DNA from: Alphaproteobacteria bacterium
GTDB taxonomy: Bacteria; Pseudomonadota; Alphaproteobacteria; Rhizobiales; Xanthobacteraceae
Length of the DNA: 64,000 nt
Direction: 5' to 3'
Assembly (NCBI GenBank): GCA_005884685.1
Contig: VBAH01000012.1
Location: 61,582 to 125,581 of the forward strand
The translations under genes were made by a program, and so were the position numbers. The notes under the pieces were generated by a model. The model was not told the DNA's origin and did no database searches. It saw only the letters and a program-made list of their open reading frames with translations. Below are positions 47,245 to 57,691 of this stretch, one piece after another; position 1 is the stretch's first letter, and every line of letters begins with the position of its first letter.

Positions 47245-47323
47245 CCGCTCGTCCCCGCGAAAGCGGGGACCCAGAGCCACAATTACTGAAGAACTGGATT
47301 CCCGCTTTCGCGGGAATGAGCGG
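47245..47323. repeat. Dispersed palindromic repeat pair (copy E)
   Basis: The left unit, from CCGCTCGTCCCCGCG to GGGGACCCAG, is the same as in copy D. The right unit runs from CTGGATTCCCGCTTTCG to GGGAATGAGCGG. It sits between the convergent flavoprotein and tyrA genes. Confidence 0.8.
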
Positions 47324-47337
47324 GGCCCGGACGCGCG

Positions 47338-48300
47338 CTACTCATCATCCGCCGCATACGGCCGCGGCAACGGCGCGCCCGGCTTCGCCTGATGCGGGCG
47401 GCCGAAGTCGGGTGCGGCGCTATCCTGTCCGATCTGCACGATGCCGCGGCGGATCGCGCGCGTGCGCGTGAAGTGATCGAACAGCGTCTCGCCGTCGCCG
47501 CGCCGCATCGCGCGCGTGAGCTTGGCGAGATCCTCCGAGAACTGCGCCAGCATCTCGAGCACCGCATCCTTGTTGTGCAGGAACACGTCGCGCCACATGG
47601 TCGGATCGGAAGCCGCGATGCGGGTGAAGTCGCGGAAGCCGCCGGCGGAGAACTTCAGCACCTCCGAGCGCGACACGGTGGAGAACTCCTCGGCGGTGCC
47701 GACGATCGTGTAGGCGATCAGGTGCGGCAGATGGCTGGTGATCGCCAGCACCATGTCGTGGTGTTCGGCGGTCATCACCTCGACATTGGCGCCGAGCGCG
47801 CTCCAGAACGCGCCGAGCTTCTCGACCGCGGCGGCGTCCGCGCCCACGGGCGGCGTCAGGATGCACCAGCGATTGACGAACAGTTCGGCAAAGCCTGAAT
47901 CAGGCCCGGAGTTTTCCGTGCCGGCCACGGGATGCGCCGGGATCAGGTGCACGCCGTTCGGGATATGCGGCGCCATGTCGTTGAGCACCGCGGCCTTCAC
48001 CGAGCCGACATCCGAGACAATCGCGCCTTGCTTGAGCGAGCCCGCGATCTCGGCGGCGACCGGCCCGCTCGCGCCGACCGGAATGCAGACGATGACGAGG
48101 TCCGCATCCCTGGCGGCCTCGGCATTCGTTTCGACCACCCGGTCCGCGATGCCGAGCTCGGCCACGCGCTTGCGCGTTTCCGCCGAGCGCGCGGTCGCGA
48201 CGATCTCGCGCGCCGCGCCATACTCGCGCGCCGCTCGTGCGATCGAGCCGCCGATCAGGCCGACGCCGATCAGCGCGAGGCGGTCGATGACGGCGGTCAC
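47338..48300 (-). CDS. tyrA: Prephenate/arogenate dehydrogenase
   Basis: Oxidative decarboxylase of tyrosine biosynthesis (320 aa). NAD motif [15 protein letters not shown], then [34 protein letters not shown] and the family helix [14 protein letters not shown]. The start is GTG at 48300, overlapping the hisC stop as GTGA, so the two are translationally coupled. No ACT domain. Whether prephenate or arogenate is preferred cannot be told from sequence. Confidence 0.92.
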   Translation of the reverse strand: MTAVIDRLALIGVGLIGGSIARAAREYGAAREIVATARSAETRKRVAELGIADRVVETNAEAARDADLVIVCIPVGASGPVAAEIAGSLKQGAIVSDVGSVKAAVLNDMAPHIPNGVHLIPAHPVAGTENSGPDSGFAELFVNRWCILTPPVGADAAAVEKLGAFWSALGANVEVMTAEHHDMVLAITSHLPHLIAYTIVGTAEEFSTVSRSEVLKFSAGGFRDFTRIAASDPTMWRDVFLHNKDAVLEMLAQFSEDLAKLTRAMRRGDGETLFDHFTRTRAIRRGIVQIGQDSAAPDFGRPHQAKPGAPLPRPYAADDE

Positions 48301-49406
48301 GTCTTCCCCACGAACTCGGCGAGCGTTTTCACCACCAGCCGGTTCGCCTCTTCGGTGCCGATGGTCATGCGCAGCGCGTTCGGCAGATGATAGGCCTTCA
48401 CGGCGCGCAGCACCGCGCCGCGCGAGGTGAGCAGCGCATCCGCCTCGGCGGCGGTCCTGCCCCTGGTTTCGGGGAAGTGGATCAGGATGAAGTTGCCGAC
48501 GCTCGGCGTCACCTTGAGGCCGAGATCGGCGATCTGCTCGCTGGTCCATGCCAGCCACTTCTCATTGTGCAGGCGCGCATGCTCGACATGCGCGGTGTCG
48601 CTGATTGCCGCCACGCCGGCCGCGATCGACGGCGCGCCGACGTTGAACGGCCCGCGGATGCGGTTGAGCGCATCGACGACGTGCGCCGGTCCGTAGAGCC
48701 AGCCGAGGCGCAGTCCCGCGAGGCCGTAGATCTTCGAGAACGTGCGCGTCATCACGACGTTCTCGGAGGTGGCGACCAGCTCGATCCCGGATTCGTAGTC
48801 GTTGCGCCGCACGTACTCGGCATAGGCCGCGTCGATCACCAGCAATACGTGCTTCGGCAGGCCCGCGTGCAGGCGCTTGACTTCGTCGAACGGAATGTAG
48901 GTGCCGGTCGGGTTGTTCGGGTTTGCCAGGAACACGATCTTGGTGCGCTCGCTCACCCGGGCGAGAATGGCATCGACGTCGGCGGTGTATTCCTTTTCCG
49001 CTGCAACGACCGGCGTCGCGCCCGCACCGAGCGTCGCGATCGGATAGACCAGAAAGCCGTGCGTCGTGTGGATCGCCTCGTCGCCATCCTTCAGGTAGGC
49101 GCGCGCCAGCAGGTTGAGAATGTCGTCGGAGCCGGCGCCACAGACGATGCGGCTTGGATCGAGGCCGAGCGCCTTGCCGATCGCCTCGCGCAGGGCGGTC
49201 GATGCGCCGTCCGGATAGTCTTCCAGATGGCTGCCGACCGCCGCATAGGCCTCGACCGCCTTCGGGCTCGCGCCGAGCGGCGTCTCGTTGGACGAGAGCT
49301 TGAAGACTTTCGCGACGCCCGGCGCGCTGCTCTTGCCCGGCACATAGGCCTGGATCTTGAGCACACCGGGACGCGGTTGCGGACGCTCCAACACGGTCAT
49401 CGTCAT
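48297..49406 (-). CDS. hisC: Histidinol-phosphate / aromatic aminotransferase
   Basis: Class I/II PLP aminotransferase (369 aa) with [12 protein letters not shown], the cofactor tyrosine region IDAAYAEYV, and the PLP Lys in [17 protein letters not shown]. HisC-type enzymes also transaminate aromatic keto acids. Lying between chorismate mutase and tyrA, it probably serves Phe/Tyr synthesis, perhaps besides histidine. The ATG codons at 49406 and 49400 are both possible. Confidence 0.9.
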   Translation of the reverse strand: MTMTVLERPQPRPGVLKIQAYVPGKSSAPGVAKVFKLSSNETPLGASPKAVEAYAAVGSHLEDYPDGASTALREAIGKALGLDPSRIVCGAGSDDILNLLARAYLKDGDEAIHTTHGFLVYPIATLGAGATPVVAAEKEYTADVDAILARVSERTKIVFLANPNNPTGTYIPFDEVKRLHAGLPKHVLLVIDAAYAEYVRRNDYESGIELVATSENVVMTRTFSKIYGLAGLRLGWLYGPAHVVDALNRIRGPFNVGAPSIAAGVAAISDTAHVEHARLHNEKWLAWTSEQIADLGLKVTPSVGNFILIHFPETRGRTAAEADALLTSRGAVLRAVKAYHLPNALRMTIGTEEANRLVVKTLAEFVGKT

Positions 49407-49415
49407 CTCACTTTT

Positions 49416-49595
49416 GTCATTCCGGGGCCCGAGCCAGCGGGCCCGGCCCGAAGTGGCCTGCCCGATGACAGGCTCCGCGAGGGAGCCCGGAATCCATATC
49501 CACGAAGAGAGCGAGTTGGCGCAAGCGGTCCGACAAACAAGCCGTCGTGGTTATGGATTCCGGGCTCACGCCTTCGGCGTGCCCCGAAATGACGG
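49416..49595. repeat. Large imperfect palindrome within the hisC operon
   Basis: GTCATTCCGGGGC at 49416 faces GCCCCGAAATGAC at 49581-49593. Nested inside is a perfect 15-bp pair, GAGCCCGGAATCCAT (49483-49497) and ATGGATTCCGGGCTC (49553-49567). The ~180-bp element separates the chorismate mutase stop from the hisC start and differs from copies A-E. Confidence 0.75.
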
Positions 49596-49599
49596 GAAA

Positions 49600-50454
49600 C
49601 TATCGGCCGGTCGCAACCGGACCTTCGGCGGTGACGGTATAACGCGTCGCGTGGCTGCCGACGAGGGCCTTCGAGCGCACCGACGCGCCAGCCTTGACGA
49701 GCGTGGATGTCAACTCGTCGACCTTGCCCCGCGGTACGGAAACGAGCAGCGCAGCGCCGTCGAACGTGCCTTCCGGCACGGCGATCACTTCCGCTGATGA
49801 GTCGAGCGCGCGCGACACCGTCGGGCCCCAGCCGGACACGCGTACGCTCCAGTTCTCCACGTCGGTCACCAGCGCGTCGGGGTTCGGCCGCGCGATCGCG
49901 AACACCGGCAATCCCGCCGGGTGGCCGGCCCGCTCCACGAAGGGAAGCCGCGCGATGATCTTCGGCGCATCGCCGCCTTCGAGCGCGGTCCACCACGCGC
50001 CTGCGGCGCTTGCGACTGGCACCAGGCCGAGGTCGCCGCGCGAGGCGGCAACCGCCGCCACGACCCCGCTCGCGCCCATGTGCGTCACGAACGGCACCGT
50101 GAAACCGAAATGGAAGCGCGCGCTGTCGCGCATCGCGGCTTCGCCGGCGGAGAGATCCGCATGCACGGTGAACGGCGCCTGCACGTAGGTGAAGGTCGCG
50201 ATGATGACGCGCCAGATGCTCTCCGCGGTTTCGAGCGGCAGGATGCCGCGATGGCGCTCGACCAGCCGGCGCATCATGTCGGCCTCGCGTGCCGGGCGGA
50301 AGGCGGAGCCGGATTCGGCGGTCTTCTTCGTGGCGATCAGCGTATCGATGATCTCGCCGCGCTCCATCAGCAGGCGATGCATCGACTCGTCGATGCGGTC
50401 GATCTCGCGGCGCAGGTCGGCGAGGGTGGGCGGCGGTTTGGGGGCGTCAACCAT
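49600..50454 (-). CDS. Chorismate mutase with prephenate dehydratase-like C-terminal region
   Basis: 284 aa. An AroQ-type chorismate mutase domain occupies ~10-95 (LRREIDRIDESMHRLLMERGEIID, then FRPAREADMMRRL). A C-terminal ~180 residues follow with FGFTVPFVTHMGASGVVAAVA and a terminal ACT-like stretch. The C-terminal part resembles a diverged P-protein, and I do not see a convincing Thr-Arg-Phe dehydratase motif, so only mutase activity is claimed. First gene of the operon with hisC and tyrA. Confidence 0.8.
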   Translation of the reverse strand: MVDAPKPPPTLADLRREIDRIDESMHRLLMERGEIIDTLIATKKTAESGSAFRPAREADMMRRLVERHRGILPLETAESIWRVIIATFTYVQAPFTVHADLSAGEAAMRDSARFHFGFTVPFVTHMGASGVVAAVAASRGDLGLVPVASAAGAWWTALEGGDAPKIIARLPFVERAGHPAGLPVFAIARPNPDALVTDVENWSVRVSGWGPTVSRALDSSAEVIAVPEGTFDGAALLVSVPRGKVDELTSTLVKAGASVRSKALVGSHATRYTVTAEGPVATGR

Positions 50455-50544
50455 GATGGAGCGGTTCTATTTGCCCCGTCAGGCGAAATCCAGCGCCGAG
50501 GCGGACTTGACGGGCCGCCCCCGGTGTCATTATCTGTGCAGCAT

Positions 50545-50606
50545 CGTCGTGGTCAATTTGAGCCGGTCGGCTTGCAAGCCACGTTAAACAACTTGCTAAA
50601 AGGCCG
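50545..50606 (+). promoter_or_regulatory. SAM-II riboswitch (metA element)
   Basis: Stem P1 is CGTGG (50548-50552) with CCACG (50579-50583). The loop has the conserved TCAATTTGAGCCGG, and TTGCAAG precedes the 3' P1 strand. The downstream pseudoknot strand TTAAACAACTTGCTAAAAGG matches the SAM-II consensus. It precedes metA, the usual target: S-adenosylmethionine binding lowers expression. Confidence 0.9.
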
Positions 50607-50615
50607 GGGTGTTTG

Positions 50616-50650
50616 AACCCGGCGCTGGCACATCGGCTCGCCGGGTTTTT
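50616..50650 (+). terminator. Intrinsic terminator downstream of the SAM-II aptamer
   Basis: A perfect 9-bp stem AACCCGGCG (50616-50624) / CGCCGGGTT (50639-50647) has a 14-nt loop and a five-T run (50646-50650). It lies before metA. An alternative hairpin GCCGGG (50603-50608) / CCCGGC (50618-50623) would use its 5' strand and act as antiterminator. Confidence 0.75.
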
Positions 50651-50700
50651 GTTTGGCGAGCGCGGAAGCGCCGGCGGCCGCGGCAGCGTGAGTTGAGCCG

Positions 50701-51648
50701 ATGCCGATCAAGATTCCGAACGACCTTCCTGCCCGCGCGACTCTCGAAGCCGAAGGCGTCATGCTGATGCGTGAAGCCGACGCTGTGCGTCAGGATATTC
50801 GCCCGATGCGCATTGGCCTGCTCAACCTGATGCCGAACAAGATCCGAACCGAGACCCAGTTCGCCCGGTTGCTGGGCGTGACGCCGCTGCAGGTCGAGTT
50901 GACGCTGGTCAAGATGACCAATCATGTCGCCCGCAACACCCCGAGCGACCACATCATCTCTTTCTATCGCGACTTCGGGGACATCCGCGCAGAGAAGTTC
51001 GACGGCTTCATCGTGACGGGCGCGCCGGTCGAGACTATTCCGTTTGAGGAGGTGACCTACTGGAACGAGCTGTGCGAGGTGTTCGACTGGACGCTCACCA
51101 ACGTGCATTCGACCTTCAACGTCTACTGGGGCGCGCAGGCGGCCGTGCATTATTTCCACGGCATGCCGAAGTATCCGCTTCAGGAAAAGGCATTCGGGGT
51201 CTACCGCCACCGAAACCTCGCGCCGGCGTCGCCCTACCTGCGCGGCTTCTCAGACGACTTCTCGGTTCCGGTCTCGCGCTGGACTGAGGTGCACCGCGAA
51301 GACATTCCGCCGGCAAGCGGGCTGCAGGTCTTGATGGAGTCGGATGAGACCGGACTGTGCCTGTTGCACGATCCCGCGCATCGCGCGCTGCACATGTTCA
51401 ATCACATCGAATATGACTCGAGTTCGCTCGCCGACGAGTATTTCCGCGATCGCGCGGCGGGCAAGCCGATCGCGCTGCCAGGGCACTATTTTCCGAAAGA
51501 CGATCCGACCCGCCAACCGGAGAACCGCTGGCGCAGCCACGCACATCTGCTGTTCGGCAACTGGATCAACGAGCTTTACCAGACCACGCCGTTCGACGTG
51601 GAAAAGATCGGAGCGACGCCAGCGCTAATTGGCAAGGACGCGGCGTAA
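50701..51648 (+). CDS. metA: Homoserine O-acyltransferase (MetA family)
   Basis: Activates homoserine for methionine synthesis (315 aa). MetA signature start [20 protein letters not shown], then [18 protein letters not shown], the acyl-CoA region [13 protein letters not shown], and the His-Glu catalytic part [13 protein letters not shown] ([16 protein letters not shown]). The family-typical Cys is replaced in context [12 protein letters not shown], which lacks a Cys at the usual nucleophile position. Sequence alone does not settle acetyl- versus succinyl-CoA use. Controlled by the SAM-II riboswitch and terminator upstream. Confidence 0.9.
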   Translation: MPIKIPNDLPARATLEAEGVMLMREADAVRQDIRPMRIGLLNLMPNKIRTETQFARLLGVTPLQVELTLVKMTNHVARNTPSDHIISFYRDFGDIRAEKFDGFIVTGAPVETIPFEEVTYWNELCEVFDWTLTNVHSTFNVYWGAQAAVHYFHGMPKYPLQEKAFGVYRHRNLAPASPYLRGFSDDFSVPVSRWTEVHREDIPPASGLQVLMESDETGLCLLHDPAHRALHMFNHIEYDSSSLADEYFRDRAAGKPIALPGHYFPKDDPTRQPENRWRSHAHLLFGNWINELYQTTPFDVEKIGATPALIGKDAA

Positions 51649-51702
51649 GCCGGCAAGGGCTGTGATCCGAACGAACCTCTTGCTGCTGCGTTGAGTGTTC
51701 GC

Positions 51703-53148
51703 ATGCTGGCTCCCGGCGCACAAAGCCCCATCGTCGAGACCGATATTCCGGCGCGGCTCGACCGCTTGCCGTGGAGCCGTTTTCACACCCTCGTCGTCGC
51801 CGCGCTCGGCATCACGTGGATCCTCGACGGCCTCGAGGTGACGCTCGCCGGCACGGTCGCGGGCGCGCTGAAGGCAAGCCCGGTGCTGCATTTTTCCAAT
51901 GCCGATGTGGGCCTCGCGGGCAGCGCCTATCTCGCGGGCGCCGTGCTCGGCGCGATCTTCTTCGGTTGGCTCACCGACCGGCTCGGGCGCAAGACGCTGT
52001 TCTTCATCACGCTGACCGTTTACCTGCTGGCGACCGCCGCGACCGCGTTCTCGTGGAATCTCTGGAGCTTCCTTCTCTTCCGTTTCATCACCGGCGCAGG
52101 CATCGGCGGCGAGTACGCGGCGATCAACTCGACCATCCAGGAACTGGTGCCCGCGCGCGTGCGCGGCTGGACCGACCTCGTCATCAACGGCTCGTTCTGG
52201 ATCGGCGCCGCGCTCGGCGCGCTTGCCGCGATCGTGCTGCTCGATCCCGCGGTGATCGATCCGGAGCACGGCTGGCGCGCCGCGTTCCTGATCGGCGCGC
52301 TGCTCGCGGCAATCGTGTTCTTCATGCGGCTGTGGCTGCCGGAAAGCCCGCGCTGGCTGATGACGCACGGCCGCGCGCGCGAGGCCGAGGCGGTGGTGGC
52401 CGGGATCGAAGCGCGCATCCGCGCCGACGGGCATGTCATTCCTGACGTGCCGCTTGCAACGGTGCGGTTGCGTAGCCGCAGCCACACGCCGCTTGGCGAC
52501 GTGGCGCACACGCTCATCCACGTGCACCGCCAGCGCACGCTGGTGGCGCTCGCCCTGATGGCAGCGCAGGCGTTTTTCTACAACGCGATCTTCTTCACCT
52601 ACGCACTGGTGCTGACCACGTTCTACGGCATTCCCTCGGAGCACATCGGCTGGTACATCCTGCCGTTCGCGGCCGGCAACGTGCTCGGGCCGCTGTTGCT
52701 GGGGCGGCTGTTCGACACCATCGGCCGCCGGCCGATGATCGCGTTCACGTATTTCATCTCTGGCGTGCTGCTCGCGCTCACCGGTTGGCTGTTCGCGCAA
52801 GGAAGCTTGAGCGCGCGCGAGCAGACGTTTGCGTGGAGCGTGATTTTCTTCTTTGCGTCCGCGGCGGCAAGCTCGGCCTACCTCACGGTGAGCGAGACTT
52901 TCCCGCTGGAGATCCGCGCGCTGGCGATTGCGATTTTCTATGCGGTCGGCACCGGCATCGGCGGCATCGTCGGCCCGCTGCTGTTCGGCGCGCTGATCGA
53001 CACCGGGTCACGCGCGAGCCTGTTCGGCGGCTACCTGCTCGGCGCGGCGCTGATGATCGTGGCGGCCGCCGTGATGTGGCGCTGGGGCGTGGCGGCCGAG
53101 CGCAAGCCGCTCGAGCAGGTGGCGCGGCCGCTCGCGTTTACCGACTGA
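51703..53148 (+). CDS. MFS transporter (sugar/metabolite:H+ symporter type)
   Basis: Twelve-helix permease (481 aa). The loop 2-3 motif is GWLTDRLGRKTLF; PESPRWLMTHGRAREAE after TM6 and GRLFDTIGRRPMIAFTY in the second half are typical of the sugar-porter and aromatic-acid families. Substrate unknown. The ATG at 51703 is preferred over a TTG at 51691. Its 3' end overlaps the convergent MOSC gene by 11 bp. Confidence 0.85.
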   Translation: MLAPGAQSPIVETDIPARLDRLPWSRFHTLVVAALGITWILDGLEVTLAGTVAGALKASPVLHFSNADVGLAGSAYLAGAVLGAIFFGWLTDRLGRKTLFFITLTVYLLATAATAFSWNLWSFLLFRFITGAGIGGEYAAINSTIQELVPARVRGWTDLVINGSFWIGAALGALAAIVLLDPAVIDPEHGWRAAFLIGALLAAIVFFMRLWLPESPRWLMTHGRAREAEAVVAGIEARIRADGHVIPDVPLATVRLRSRSHTPLGDVAHTLIHVHRQRTLVALALMAAQAFFYNAIFFTYALVLTTFYGIPSEHIGWYILPFAAGNVLGPLLLGRLFDTIGRRPMIAFTYFISGVLLALTGWLFAQGSLSAREQTFAWSVIFFFASAAASSAYLTVSETFPLEIRALAIAIFYAVGTGIGGIVGPLLFGALIDTGSRASLFGGYLLGAALMIVAAAVMWRWGVAAERKPLEQVARPLAFTD

Positions 53149-53896
53149 CCGTATCGCCGACCGCGACCTCGCCGCCCGCGATCACCTGCGCATAGATGCC
53201 GCAATCGGCGTGTCCGTAGGTCTTCATCAAGGCGGCCGGAATGTCGAGGTCGCGGATGCCGGTGCCGGGTTCGACGTCGGTTGCGGCGCAGCGCAGGATT
53301 CGCTTGGCGACCGTGAGCCGCGCGCCGCCGATCGCAATCTCTTGGCCCACCAGATCGAACTCGTGCCAGGCCGGCCAGCCTTCGAGGTAAATGTTGCCGC
53401 GAAAGCGCAGCGGATCGAGCGGCACGCCGACGACGGCCTCAAGGGCCCCCACCGAGGCGAGATTGATGATCGAGACCACCTTGGGGGCAACGTTTGAAAA
53501 GCTGTGCCCGTCCGCCTGCAGCAGCTTCGGCGCGCCGCGCAGCTCCGCCGGCAGATAGCGGCGGAAGAAAGCCTCGACCGAAAGCCGTCCCTCCCGGGTC
53601 GAAAGGTCGCCGCGCGCAAGCTCGCGGCCGTCGCGGCGGATGACGAGCGTGTGGGTCGCATCGTCATAGCGGGTGTCGAGCGCGGCGAGCCGCTCGTTGA
53701 ACATGAGCATCAGGAACCTGGTCTTGGACACATGCGCGGGCGCGGCGGGATCGAAGCCGCTCGGCCCGTTTTCGATGGCGTATTTCCGGTCCGCCGGAAG
53801 CGGCTCGCCCGGTTCGAGCCGCACGCGCGCCAACGGCTCCGGGCTGAGGCCTTTCACCGGGTAGCGATAGATCGACTGGAGCCTTGCGCGGATCAT
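53138..53896 (-). CDS. MOSC domain-containing protein
   Basis: 252 aa with an N-terminal MOSC beta-barrel segment (LQSIYRYPVKGLSPEPL) and a C-terminal MOSC domain. The latter has RFRGNIYLEGWPAWHEFDLVG and KRILRCAATDVEPGTG, whose Cys is at the molybdenum-ligand position of mARC/YcbX-type proteins. It probably binds molybdenum cofactor and reduces N-hydroxylated compounds. There is no ferredoxin domain, so an external reductase is needed. Confidence 0.85.
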   Translation of the reverse strand: MIRARLQSIYRYPVKGLSPEPLARVRLEPGEPLPADRKYAIENGPSGFDPAAPAHVSKTRFLMLMFNERLAALDTRYDDATHTLVIRRDGRELARGDLSTREGRLSVEAFFRRYLPAELRGAPKLLQADGHSFSNVAPKVVSIINLASVGALEAVVGVPLDPLRFRGNIYLEGWPAWHEFDLVGQEIAIGGARLTVAKRILRCAATDVEPGTGIRDLDIPAALMKTYGHADCGIYAQVIAGGEVAVGDTVSR

Positions 53897-53989
53897 CGGT
53901 TTCCCAACCGGGCGGTTGCGGGAGGCTATCCGCCGGCCCTTTCACGTCGTAGGCGATGGAAGACGCTCTTGATTGTCGGGAGTTGCATG

Positions 53990-54025
53990 GCCGATGATGC
54001 CGATGTTGGCATCGGCATCATCGGC
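53990..54025. repeat. Perfect 16-bp inverted repeat
   Basis: GCCGATGATGCCGATG (53990-54005), loop TTGG, CATCGGCATCATCGGC (54010-54025). Each arm contains an internal CCGATG repeat. A smaller GGCGG/CCGCC hairpin follows directly. It ends 37 bp before the ATG of the secreted orphan and has no T tract. Confidence 0.8.
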
Positions 54026-54062
54026 GGGAGTAAACCGCCGCCAGCCTAACGGACAACGGGCG

Positions 54063-54647
54063 ATGAAAGAACACGTCCTGCTGGCCTCGATCCTCATCAT
54101 GACCGCCGGCAGCGCGCAGGCCGCCGACTGGCCGGATTCGGTTGTGATTTGCGATGCGTTTTCGACTTGCAACGGCTGCGGCCCGATGACCATCTCGGTC
54201 ACGACAGGCGATCCGCCGGAATATCACTCGGCAGCCGTACAATCGGGATCGTCCGCGAAGCAGGTTTGCGACGCAGTGGCGGTTCTCGCGGCAAGTTCCG
54301 GCCTCACCACGACGCGTGTGAGCGATCCCAAGCTTCTGGTTCACGGTAAGCTCTCCAACATAGGTGGGCTTACCCTCAAGACCTTCGTCGCGCCCCCGAC
54401 CTGCACCAAGGCGGACACATTTGCAGCGGCCGATTCGGTATTGGGAAAGGAATTCTCCCCACCGCGCAGGCGCAGGGTGCTTGACGCCGTCGATTTGACT
54501 TGGGCCACGCCGGATAACTGGAATGGCCTCACGCTGCTCGGCCGGGTGAACGATCATCGCGTCGCGATCATGGGCAAATGGAACGATTGCCTGTTGAGCT
54601 ACAAGGAAATGCCGATCAATGTGTATTTTGAAACGTTGCGCGAATAG
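54063..54647 (+). CDS. Hypothetical secreted Cys-containing protein
   Basis: 194 aa. Signal peptide at 1-21 (LLASILIMTAGSAQA with cleavage before ADWPD). The mature part has Cys pairs in VICDAFSTCNGCGP, a Cys in KQVCDAV, one in PPTCTKA and one in WNDCLLS, consistent with disulfides in the periplasm. Family not recognised. The ATG at 54063 begins the signal peptide. A long hairpin lies just upstream. Base composition is slightly less GC-rich than flanking genes. Confidence 0.6.
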   Translation: MKEHVLLASILIMTAGSAQAADWPDSVVICDAFSTCNGCGPMTISVTTGDPPEYHSAAVQSGSSAKQVCDAVAVLAASSGLTTTRVSDPKLLVHGKLSNIGGLTLKTFVAPPTCTKADTFAAADSVLGKEFSPPRRRRVLDAVDLTWATPDNWNGLTLLGRVNDHRVAIMGKWNDCLLSYKEMPINVYFETLRE

Positions 54648-54852
54648 CGCGAGCTGAACCAAGCCGCCATTGGCTCGAGCGTCCGCCGTCGCGGGCCGTT
54701 AACGAACGCCGCAATCCGTGCAGGGCGGCCATGAAAAACCCGGGAAATCCCCTTTCACGCCGCCGTGATGGTTCCTACATTCGTTGTGGACCCAATGACG
54801 ATGGTCCGGCCGTGCCTGCGGGGCGGCCGGGACAGGCCGAGGGAGAGACGGA

Positions 54853-57459
<2,607 letters not shown>

Positions 57460-57593
57460 AACTGCCGCTGCGCCGGGCGGGGCGCGGCCGCCGTGCCGGG
57501 CGACGATTCCAACGCGTCTGTGGCTCAAAATCCCATTTCGATTGTGCGAGTGCGATCAAAGGCTTTCGCGCCGCCGTCCCCGCTATTCCCGCT

Positions 57594-57610
57594 ATCCACA
57601 GCCTGTGGAT
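57594..57610. repeat. 17-bp palindrome resembling inverted DnaA boxes
   Basis: ATCCACAG-C-CTGTGGAT. The left half reads CTATCCACA, one mismatch from TTATCCACA. It lies in the gap between clpB and the lipoprotein gene, about 80 bp before the latter. Rejected as an origin, but a candidate operator. Confidence 0.45.
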
Positions 57611-57691
57611 GTGACCGAAACGGAAGGCAATTTACCTTCGCGCCGCTGACCGCGCGCGCGAAACTCGTCCGCTAAAGGGCGGGGAATTGTG

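Noticed and set aside
57594..57610. Replication origin
   Set aside because: Only one imperfect pair of DnaA-like boxes; no A+T-rich unwinding region and no origin-linked genes nearby.
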